64,000 bases of DNA, taken from Trichomonas vaginalis G3 (lineage: Eukaryota > Parabasalia > Trichomonadida > Trichomonadidae). Below, piece by piece: positions 29,501 through 37,899 of the stretch. The DNA is taken from positions 25,983,693-26,047,692 of the forward strand of contig NC_067205.1 in the NCBI RefSeq assembly GCF_026262505.1, given 5' to 3'. The notes under the pieces were generated by a model that saw only the letters and a program-made list of their open reading frames with translations, had not been told where the DNA came from and made no database searches. Position numbers and translations under genes: made by a program. How positions within the stretch are numbered: position 1 is the first letter of the stretch; each line of letters starts with the position of its first letter.

Positions 29501-30371
29501 AAGAGATGAAGTAAAGAAGTTGTTTGAGTTAAGGTTAAAGTATAAGAAAGAAGGAAATCCTTTGCAAGAAAATATAAAGCTCATTCTGAACAGTATTTAT
29601 GGCAAAACTATTCTATCTCCTATTGAGTCAAATAACCATAGTAAATGACAAAGATGCTATAAGATATGCCATCAGAAACTACAACCATATAGTGAAGTTC
29701 GAAGGTTTGGATGGTTCAGATAAAACTATTTTCAAGCTAACGAAAAAGCATTTGCAGACCTTTAACTTCTGTCCACTTGGTGTTAACATTCTGTCTATGT
29801 CGAAGAGAATAATGTGTGAAGTATTCTGTACTGCAGAAGATATGGGACTTCAAATATTTTACCAGGACTGTGATAGCATGCATATTTTCAATGAAGACAT
29901 ACCACTGTTAGCTCAGGAATTTCAGAAGAGATACGGTAGAGAACTTATTGGTAAAACATTAGGTCAGTTCCATTCTGACTTCGCAGAAATAACACCTGGA
30001 AAACAAAGTTTAGCATACAAGTCAATATTTTGTGGAAAGAAGACTTACATAGACTTACTCACGAACGATTTAAATGAAGTTGCATTCCATGCACGTTGTA
30101 AAGGTGTAAAACAAGACGTTCTTGCTTTAACAGCTAATGAAATGTTTCCTGAAGCTATACAATGCTATTACAATGAAGATAAGAACATTCACATACTGTT
30201 GGAACATATGACAAAGACTCTGAGTTCAGTTTAATGAAACTTTACAAAGCACTTCATGATGGTCAAGAGATTGGATTTGACTTATGTAAGTCTTCTAGTC
30301 CTTGCTTTGAAGAGAAGTTTAACTTCTCAATAACGACTAAAACAAGCTTTATTCGTAAGTTGAAGTTCTGA
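26596..30371 (+). pseudogene. Protein-primed DNA polymerase B
   Basis: The replicase of the element. A long basic N-terminal region (possible terminal-protein-like part) precedes an exonuclease domain with YFHNLSYDINFI, then polymerase motif A (DFDAVSLYPSAI), motif B (LILNSIYGKTI) and motif C (YQDCDSMHIF), in the right order, ending near 30371. It initiates copying from a protein bound to the ends, which explains why the terminal repeats are kept alike. Broken about four or five times. Confidence 0.92.
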
Positions 30372-30439
30372 GGTCATTTATTTTTGTCAGCAATGAGGTC
30401 ATTCATGATAAAAATAATGAGGTCATATATTTTTGTCAT

Positions 30440-31016
30440 TTATGTATAACCATTGTCTCTCTTAAACTTTGCAATAGACAGCTTTGTTCTTCTTCCTTCT
30501 ACATCTGTAATGTTTATATAATCTTTGCTATACTGTCTTAAGACATTCATTCGTCTGTATTGAGTTCCCATGAAATAGTAAAAGACATCTTCACTTGGGA
30601 CATAGTAGTAATTTTCTAGAGTAAATTTAGAGTATTGTATAATTTCAACAAGCATCTTCAGGAAGAGTGTCTACAATGTCAAACCAATAGCCATTCGAAC
30701 CAGAAATATTTCTCATGTTTTCTTCTCGACACCCACCTTAAGTTTGAGATATGAAAGTCTCCTCTGTCTCTGTTTATATGGTCTACTTCTCGAAGTCCTT
30801 CAGATTCGGTATAAATTGATTTGCAACAATTTTATGCTTAAAGAGTTTATGTTTGTTTAAATAAACACAAATATAACCATCACCGTTGTCAAACTCACTT
30901 ACAACTCTTTTGTTACTTATGCGCCTAATTGGATAAGGGTACTCTGAAAAGATTTCATAGTCATTGTCATGTTCGAGTGTTTGCCAATGTCCTTCACCTT
31001 CCATCCTTTCACTCAA
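30440..31016 (-). pseudogene. HNH homing-endonuclease-like protein
   Basis: N-terminal NUMOD4-like part (DYEIFSEYPYPIRRISNK), then the KHKIVANQFIPN segment that leads into an HNH_3-type core with a VDHIN motif, and a C-terminal segment (DVEGRRTKLSIAKFKR) shared with the 94-aa protein of the terminal repeats. Homing-type HNH enzymes nick or cut DNA and are common hitchhikers in viral genomes. Broken once or twice. Polinton B has a relative at 50159-50866. Confidence 0.72.
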
Positions 31017-31189
31017 ATAAAAATTTCAGAAAAAATAAAACTAGCGTAGATTTTACAATACTGCGATGGTAGAGTTTAGAGTTGTGCTTCAATGTAGAGA
31101 CAGTCCTTATGGTCTGGAGGTAAGAACACTGGGCAGTTATGGTCATGGTGGAGAACATGTCTATCCAAAACTCACGATTGAAGCCAGTT

Positions 31190-31904
31190 AATTTAAGTAT
31201 TTAGGGTTAGGAAGGTGAAGTTCTTGTATGACCAATGAACTCATTTTCAACTCCCTTACTTAAGTTTGAATATAATATAGCTTGCTTTCTATCCCAAATC
31301 CAGGTGTTACAATCTTTGAAAATTCATTTTCCTCGGAAGCATTGCATCATAATTGAAAACATTTTTGAAATCATCACTTGTGTTCAGAGATTTGAAATCT
31401 TATACGTAATGGATTTTCTTTCTCTTTAGCGACTTCATTGAATGGTGAGAATACAACAAACTGACAGTCATGTGTTCCATCTTCATTTTCATTAAATTCA
31501 TAATGAAAGTCTATAAGTTGTGGCCGAACTACTTCTTCTTTTCAGTTGTGGCAAGAAACTCACGTAAAGGCTGTAAAGTTTGTACTTCAATGTTAAACTT
31601 TTTCTCGAACATCTCATTAAATGAAATCATACATTGTTGCAATGTTGTATCGTCTTTAAAGTATTTGTATATGTGAATGTTTTGGGCGCTTAAAGACTGT
31701 TCGTCATTTTCTATCTCGACTTGAAGTATAAAGTCAACCTTTCTGAAAGCACGTGTTATATACATAGATGTTATGCCAATGTACTTCTCTTCATTTATGT
31801 TCCAATCCAGTCTGTTGGAAACTTAAACGTTACTCTGTCCCCTTTATTTTGACGTCAGGGTTTTCACTACTGAACGCAACAGATAAAGGTATTTGTCTAT
31901 ACAT
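31190..31904 (-). pseudogene. Beta-rich Polinton protein, possible YP..W relative
   Basis: Reverse-strand gene starting MYRQIPLSVAFSSENPDVK, with YITRAFRKVDFILQVEIEND in the middle and a Cys/Asp-rich strand further on. Layout and one short segment recall the gene at 4030-4911, so it may be a divergent paralogue (weak). Position between HNH gene and capsid genes suggests a virion role. Broken several times. Confidence 0.5.
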
Positions 31905-31925
31905 TTAATACGGATAAAAATAAAC

Positions 31926-32195
31926 CATTTACTCTTTCTTTGCTTCAGCTTCTTTAGCTTTTGCTTCAGCTTCTTCTCTAGCTTTCTTCGCCAGCAAACA
32001 TGGGTTCTTTTTCTTCCAGCAGCTAATGCAGCAATTGTTTTTTCACTAAGTTTTCTCTTTGGTCTCTCTGGCTTTTTGTCTTGTTTTTGTTCCTTCAGTT
32101 CGGATAAAATTTGCTCACGAATTTCTTTCTTCAATGCTTCAACATCTATGACCCTTGGGTCTTGTCCGTAGGGCTTGTCTGACCATTTGACTGCA
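31926..32195 (-). pseudogene. Basic Lys/Arg/Ala-rich protein
   Basis: Contains IREQILSELKEQKQDKKPER and a basic RPKRKLSEKTIAALAAGRKR segment. Such composition suits a nucleic-acid-packing or scaffold protein. The frame appears broken about once. No family recognised. Confidence 0.5.
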
Positions 32196-32230
32196 GATAA
32201 AAAACAAAATTAAAAACTTAACCGATGTAA

Positions 32231-32660
32231 ATGAGCTTGTCAAAATCAGAGCGAGAGTCTATTATATTAAATGACGCAAGAGGAATACAACATCCTTTCT
32301 ATACGTAAGTCAGAGTAAAGATGGTAAAATATACGTAAGAAAAAGAAAGGTTCCATTAGCGAATGCAGAAAGCGACAGTATTAAGGTGCATGGCAAGGGT
32401 GAAGTCCACGAAGCCCATGTTAACCTTCTATTCAAACTGAAAAGTCAATAGAACCAGAAGAAAGAAGCCAGATGTTCTTTCAATAACGAACCAAGAGCTT
32501 ATTGCAAAGTTCGTGAATTTCATTGAAAAACAAACCGAGTCAAAGAATCCTGACCCGCCAGTGAAAGAAGTTGAGACAAAAGAGAATGTACAGTTCATTG
32601 AAATGTCAAGAAACAACTTCCACCACGAATGCCAAGAAAGAAGAGTGAGAATAATGAAGT
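32231..32660 (+). pseudogene. Conserved Polinton protein next to capsid genes
   Basis: Starts MSLSKSERESIILNDARG and continues with VSKDGKIYVRKRKVPLANAE. The gene at 53657-54240 in Polinton B has LTDEEKNSIIESARSG and the same later pattern, so this is a shared family. The second half is acidic and proline-containing. Unknown role. Broken about twice. Confidence 0.6.
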
Positions 32661-32689
32661 AAATAGATATTTTTATCTGAAGTAAATAC

Positions 32690-34219
32690 ATGCAGAACGA
32701 ACAGTTAAACGAATTTACTCCAGCAGAGCATATTCATCAGATTCGCTCATATTTCGATATCATAGACAATGCAGTTCAAATTGGGACCCTAATAGAAAAT
32801 ATTCTGACGCAAAGATTCCATCACAACCTGGAACTGCTAAAGATAACACATGGGTAACATTCAACTCTCACCTCTGGTGAAAATATGTTGGACCTTTACA
32901 ATACATTCATTACGTATAAAATGGAAGTCAATTTATTGTAGATAAAGAAATTGGTTCAGGTTCCAATAAAACAAACCCACCAGGATTTTGGATTGGTTTC
33001 GATGACGCTTTCTATGCAATTGCTGGATATCAAATCCTTGCAAATGGTCGTATCGTATATTCTCAAGACAACGCAAGAGAAGAAGCATATATAACTTCAA
33101 ACTCACAACTACCGAACAAATAAAGAAAGTAGATGTTTTCTCAAAGACTCGACATGAAGATGTATGGAGTCATTCAGGAACATGCAGAGGACAAATTGTT
33201 AGTGGTCCAATTACAGCAGGAAAATCATTTGATTTTAAGCTTCGTTTAAGAATTCCTGTTAGAAGATTCCTTCCATTAGAAGCTATTCGATTTATTCCAG
33301 CTTTTGCAGGAAACATTCAGCTTAAAGTAAAGTTCAGTAGCGACGCCTTACAATGCACATCTATATCTGTAAATGATATCATTGCTTTCAATCCAACTCT
33401 TAAAGTTGCATTTGCTTCAGATTCAAATCCACCGACAAATAAATTTGTTCCATGGAATGAACCATTCACTATGATAACGAAGGCAGTAGAAGCTAGTGGA
33501 ACAGTTACTATTACAACTGTAACCCAGCAACTATTTCGAACAAAGATGGATTTTAATGAATGTTTCATTCATCCAAAGTCATTCTCTTTAGACCCTAACA
33601 TTTATACAGAACTTGTAGAACATTATACAAACGAGGCTTTATGTTTTCCTGTTAAAGTTATGGATTGGATTCCTATGGACGGTTCATTCTCAAAGAATAC
33701 AGATAGTTCAAGTGCAACATTTACAGCAGCTTATACGCCTATTAATGTTAAAAGTATTTGGGCACTATTTAGAAAGAAAGACAACTATTATGTTAATTTT
33801 GAGAACCCTAAGTTTAAATATCTTCAGCTTTCCATGGGAGCTTATGGAAATATGCCTGCAGAACCTGAAAAATCATATGGACCTGTATTTTATGAAATGG
33901 TTGCGAACGCTGCAATACAAACAATGATATGATAGGATTTAATGAAGATGTTATGAGGTCATTGGTGGATGATGGTAGTGTGGAACATAAATGGGATAGC
34001 TATGACAACACACATTTCTTATGTGGTTTTCCAACAGAAGTGGACTTTTGCTTCCAGCAAGGTCAAACATCTACTGCTCCAATAACATACAAATTGTCTG
34101 TTAAAGGACCTATTGAACTAGCAACTGAAAATGTACCAAAGCCACTTATTGGATTTATGAGGGATTGTTGCTTTGCCATTCAGGTGCGTGCTAATGGATC
34201 CCATAATAAGATTAGATGA
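32690..34219 (+). pseudogene. Major capsid protein (double jelly roll)
   Basis: The main shell protein of the Polinton particle. Recognised by the FKLRLRIPVRRFLPLEAIRF and FAGNIQLKVKFS segments, which align with KLRVPLSSFLIFRFLRYLPN and WAGKISIEL in the better-preserved gene of Polinton B (40590-42198). This hydrophobic/aromatic pattern marks the first jelly roll. A TTTTTATCTGAAG stretch lies before the start. Broken about three times. Confidence 0.85.
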
Positions 34220-34283
34220 CTATAACTTAGCTACGGACGACAGTGAGGAATAAAGGATGAACGTTTATTTTTAAAGCTTATAA

Positions 34284-34743
34284 ATGAGTTCTTCATCAAG
34301 CTCTCGTGAACCTTCACCATCTATGAAACAAACTTTACCAAACGATTATGGAGCACCTATTGAATATTTCTTACGAGCTGCACAATGGCAAAGAGCAGTC
34401 TCACCAAGGTTAGGTGTTCCACCAGCTCCTGTCAAAAATAGCATTTGGTCAAGTCCTTATATAAAATGGTCTCCCACTAGGTTTGCTAGCTACAGCAGGA
34501 GCAGTTATGATGTTGAAAAGAAATAAAGCAAATGTTGTAAATAATACTGAAGTAGCTGAAGTTAAACAAACTCCAACACCTTCGCCAAAACCAAAACCAA
34601 CGCCTTCACAAGCAAAACCTTCAATGACTCCTGAACCTATGGAAGTACAAACTCCTGTTCAAAAGTCAACTCCAAAACCGACTCCAACATTTAAACCAGA
34701 ACCTACTCCTCAAATAAATCGTAAAACTCCTGCGTTTCCTTAC
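34284..34743 (+). pseudogene. Proline-rich virion-like protein
   Basis: Ser-rich N-terminus, a short hydrophobic segment (LLATAGAVMMLKR) that may be membrane-active, then a long Pro/Lys/Thr tail with TPSPKPKPTPSQAKP-like repeats. Follows the major capsid gene. Broken about once. Could be an interior membrane-active protein, but this is a guess. Confidence 0.5.
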
Positions 34744-34816
34744 TGAAAAAATAACGTTATTTTTATTTAATATTAAAATTTTTATTTGATTGAAATGACA
34801 AAAAGTCACTGAAGCA

Positions 34817-35029
34817 ATGAAACAAAAGTTTTTGGTAGAATACATTAAATCAGGAACTATTCCAGAAGGTTTTTACATTCATACTATGAAGGATGGTAGA
34901 GTTCAGTTTAGAAAGATAAAGCAACCATTAGATAAAGAAGGAATTTTGAGAAAGATTAAACTTCATGAGGACAGCATTGCTGAACTTAAGAAGAAGTTAG
35001 AAGAGTTGGATAAAGGAAGAGAGTTATAA
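34817..35029 (+). CDS. Small coiled-coil protein, 70 aa
   Basis: MKQKFLVEYIKSGTIPEGFY followed by a heptad-like Lys/Glu/Leu C-terminal helix. Its 3' end overlaps the right terminal repeat. Complete frame, no family recognised. Confidence 0.6.
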   Translation: MKQKFLVEYIKSGTIPEGFYIHTMKDGRVQFRKIKQPLDKEGILRKIKLHEDSIAELKKKLEELDKGREL

Positions 35030-35587
35030 AGCAATGAATTCAACAGGGTGAAAAAACAGGTGAAAAAGAGGTGAGATCTCACCACTTCACCTAAATTTAT
35101 TTTTGTGCTATGTTTTCATACGTGTGAGGGTGGTGATATCATTTATTTTTAAGTTTATTTTTATTTTATTTTTTTTATAAATGACAGAACAAAAGCAACT
35201 CATACAAATCGAAAAATATAACAAACATACATTTAAACATTTATTCTTCCTTCCTGAGTATAACATGTTCTTTACACTTCATCCTAGACCAGTTGACTAT
35301 ACATTGACTGTGTATAAAGATTGTCATGGTAGTTTTATAAAAACTTATGATGATGAAGGTAAGTTAACAAGACTATGCATTTCAAAACTTGAGAAACTTT
35401 ATGACTTCAAGTATGACTACAATAGAGTTAACATTGACGATGAAGATATAGAAGAAAATTTATGAGAACGTTTATTTTTTCATTAGTGAGTTCGTTAGTG
35501 AGGTGAAGTGGTTGGCGGCTTTGTAAATATTTAAGGTTAAGTTAGTGTTATCATTTGTGTTGTAAAATATACGTTAGCGGTTTGTAA
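35013..35587 (-). repeat. Right terminal inverted repeat of Polinton A
   Basis: Reverse complement of 2725-3301 with very few differences; contains a GAGATC palindrome block (35038-35095) and the second copy of the 94-aa gene. Outer edge near TTAGCGGTTTGTAA. Confidence 0.93.
35181..35465 (+). CDS. TIR-encoded 94-aa protein, copy 2
   Basis: Same protein as 2848-3132, so the element encodes it twice, once at each end and reading outward. Start preceded by TTTTTATTTTATTTTTTTTA. Confidence 0.75.
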   Translation: MTEQKQLIQIEKYNKHTFKHLFFLPEYNMFFTLHPRPVDYTLTVYKDCHGSFIKTYDDEGKLTRLCISKLEKLYDFKYDYNRVNIDDEDIEENL

Positions 35588-35945
35588 TATCATAAGACGA
35601 AATGGTGGAAGTGAACTCAAAATAAGAGTAATTAGGTTATTTTGCCGACCAAATATATTTACAAGGCAAAATATCATATTACATGTCAACCTATTATCAG
35701 TATGTTTTGATAAAAACAATTTTATCAAATATCATATTAAAATTAACATCTATATCTATATCAATATCTACACTATAAATTTTTTTATTCAATATCATAG
35801 ATTTCAAAAATTTATTTCAATTTTAAATTAATTTATGGTTTTCATCAAAATTGTTTTTTATTAAAAAGCATGTTTCACAATTTTTACGGTTTCTTTCAAA
35901 AGTTATAAAAAGAGAGTCAATAAGAAATTTCAACGCTTCAAGAAG
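35588..35945. other. AT-rich spacer between Polintons A and B
   Basis: No gene or repeat recognised. Likely host or older element sequence into which B inserted. Confidence 0.5.
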
Positions 35946-35951
35946 GAATCA

Positions 35952-36033
35952 AAAAAAAAAAAAAAAAGGTAGTGGGGCTTCCAGGGGCTGCGCCCCTTCT
36001 AGCCCTGAAGATGTTTAGTATAAATGAAGTTTT
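35952..36033 (+). repeat. Left terminal inverted repeat of Polinton B
   Basis: About 82 bp: A-run, then GGGGCTTCCAGGGGCTGCGC, CTTCTAGCCC and TGAAGATGTTTAGTATAAAT. Matches the reverse complement of 60303-60392. Confidence 0.88.
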
Positions 36034-36842
36034 TATTCTGAGTCAAAGTTCGGGTCTTCTGCGTTATATGCAACGTAATTGAACCATATCTTGTATGGAT
36101 GGTTCAAATCCGATGAAACAGAAATGGTTTCACCGGGGACTAATACCAAGTTTCCTTCCCAGTAGTCTTGACCATTGCTAAAGAATATGCAAACCAATTC
36201 TTCGAATACAATTTCTTGTCCACTTTTGCGTTGGAAAATGACTCTTACACGGTCACCTGGAATGACTCCATCTTTTTCGTTGTCTTCATTCTGCAACGAA
36301 ATAGTACGAACGAGGAAATGGTTGACAATTTCAACTTGGAATTCGCAAGGAGTTGTGCGAAAAACCCAGCCAACATTTTCGGCTCCGTACTCGTCAGCTA
36401 GTTCATCCTCATCATAGCTGTACGAGTACGGAGTGAAGTTTATGGCTGCACGGGCAAATTGAATTTGAATTGGGCTGCGTAAGGTAGGAAGCAACTGGTT
36501 GAAGAGTCGTTCTTGAAGTACTCTTACAAGAGTGGGACAATAGCGGACAAGTTCGTCTGCATATTGAATTGAATTCGAACAAATTTGTTCGAATTGGACT
36601 GTCGCCGAAACTAGTTGACCAAGAGCTGTAGAATACTCTGAGGTCTGTTCTATACTTTCTTCTATAGAAGAAGCCATGTATTCATCAGCTTTTGACTGCA
36701 ATTGTTGGCGCAATTGGAAGTTAGATTGCTCGGGGTCAAAGCGAGTCTTTGGAGTGTCATCTGGGACTGGGAGTGACCGTGGAGGATGACAATCCTCTTC
36801 CTGGATAGTTGAATCGGAATCGCTACTGTCTTGGTATGACAT
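36033..36842 (-). CDS. Unknown GC-richer protein, 269 aa
   Basis: Complete frame with an acidic, Ser-rich N-terminus (SYQDSSDSDSTIQEEDCHPP), a helical middle and a beta-rich C-terminal half (GDRVRVIFQRKSGQEIVFEE). Upstream of the start lies TCACTTCATTTTAGCTCA, a double match to the trichomonad initiator. Base composition is clearly richer in G+C than the structural genes. Terminal position, facing outward, resembles early or regulatory genes of DNA viruses (inference). Family not recognised. Confidence 0.65.
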   Translation of the reverse strand: MSYQDSSDSDSTIQEEDCHPPRSLPVPDDTPKTRFDPEQSNFQLRQQLQSKADEYMASSIEESIEQTSEYSTALGQLVSATVQFEQICSNSIQYADELVRYCPTLVRVLQERLFNQLLPTLRSPIQIQFARAAINFTPYSYSYDEDELADEYGAENVGWVFRTTPCEFQVEIVNHFLVRTISLQNEDNEKDGVIPGDRVRVIFQRKSGQEIVFEELVCIFFSNGQDYWEGNLVLVPGETISVSSDLNHPYKIWFNYVAYNAEDPNFDSE

Positions 36843-37324
36843 TGAGCTAAAATGAAGTGAAAAAAACCGACCACTTTATTTTTTCAAATAAGAGTTTGAG
36901 ATGAACCGTTTTCGTCAACGGAGACCCCCTCTATTTTTTTATTTTATTTAATAGTTACCGTTGGCAAACCGTTCCATCTCAAATATTGAATGAACTATAA
37001 ACGTTTTTTGTTTTCTATATATACTTTTTTGTCCAACGGTAAAACTTTTTACACAACGGTTTTTGAGAGTCGTCGCCGTTGACTTTTTTGTAGAGCACTC
37101 AAAATAGTATAACTTTGTCCGGACAAGTAAGGGTCTATCGTCGCTACAGGAAAAGTTACAGGCGTTCCAAGGAAGTATACTTTGAGAAGCCTTTTTCCCC
37201 TTATAGAATGAGATAGGACGGTTATTTTACAAAACTGACAACACTTTGACCGAGTAGTTTTTTGTGCTGAACAAAAAGTGTCATATAAACATCTGTCAAA
37301 AGCCGCTTTTTAACTTCACTTAAA
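36843..37324. promoter_or_regulatory. Divergent intergenic region with AACGG cluster
   Basis: 480 bp between divergent genes. AACGG or its complement CCGTT occurs seven times between 36904 and 37081. This is the core of Myb-type binding sites, and Myb factors are well known in trichomonad transcription. The right end has TTCACTTAAAATG, an initiator match just before the next start. Confidence 0.5.
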
Positions 37325-37876
37325 ATGCCACGTAAGCTACGTAAGAATATACGTAAGAGGAAGGGAGCATTGAAACATCCAATAGTAAAACTGACACCAC
37401 AACAACAGTTGCAACAACAAATGATGAATGACCCCACTATGTTGCAACAAATGTCAAGCAACCCTATGCTTTTAAACCGAGTTATTGGTGCACAGAGTGG
37501 AGGTTTAAGAGCGGCACTTTTAGCGAAAATGGCAGGCTATGGTGGAGCTGCAGACGGAACAGCTTATAACCCTCAAAGTCAAATGAATTTGAGTTCACTC
37601 AAAAATCAAATAACAGATGTCAAAAAGTCAAACATAGACATACAGAAACAAATAAGTGAAAACGAAAAGAAACTAGAATATGACAGACACACAAAGAAAC
37701 TCAATGAGTTAAACGTAGAGAAAAAGAAGAAAGAAGAACAACTGAAAGAACTAAGTACAGAGGAATATGCGAAAAAAGTGTCAGAAAAAGCAGCAGAAGT
37801 AGCAAAAATGGAACAAGATGTTATAAATTTGAAAAACCATACTACTCAATATAAAGTACTGAAAGATGAAGAATAA
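37325..37876 (+). CDS. Basic N-terminus, coiled-coil protein, 183 aa
   Basis: Starts MPRKLRKNIRKRKGALKHP, a strongly basic DNA-binding-like tail, followed by a Gln/Met-rich stretch and then a long coiled coil (KKLEYDRHTKKLNELNVEKK). Directly upstream of the large 885-aa gene and the capsid gene, so likely a virion or assembly protein. TCACTTA lies 5 nt before the start. Whole frame. Confidence 0.62.
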   Translation: MPRKLRKNIRKRKGALKHPIVKLTPQQQLQQQMMNDPTMLQQMSSNPMLLNRVIGAQSGGLRAALLAKMAGYGGAADGTAYNPQSQMNLSSLKNQITDVKKSNIDIQKQISENEKKLEYDRHTKKLNELNVEKKKKEEQLKELSTEEYAKKVSEKAAEVAKMEQDVINLKNHTTQYKVLKDEE

Positions 37877-37899
37877 AACAAAAAGCCCTGAAGACATAT

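Larger units (their letters stand above)
2725..35587. mobile_element. Polinton/Maverick A, enlarged by insertions, broken
   Basis: A 32.9-kb Polinton bounded by 575-bp inverted repeats. It carries the family hallmarks: PolB, rve integrase, FtsK/HerA-type ATPase, double-jelly-roll major capsid protein and penton-like minor capsid protein. Taking away the extra array units (about 9 kb), one mariner and the 2-kb hairpin element leaves about 20 kb, normal for the family. The element is broken in most large genes (roughly ten to twenty breaks), yet the two terminal repeats are nearly identical, suggesting a recent insertion or recent homogenisation. I could not find a clear 6-bp target duplication or the usual AG terminus, so the outer few bases are uncertain. 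Confidence 0.92.

Noticed and set aside
2725-35587. Two separate Polintons joined within A
   Set aside because: Each hallmark gene apart from array copies occurs once, and the terminal repeats match each other.
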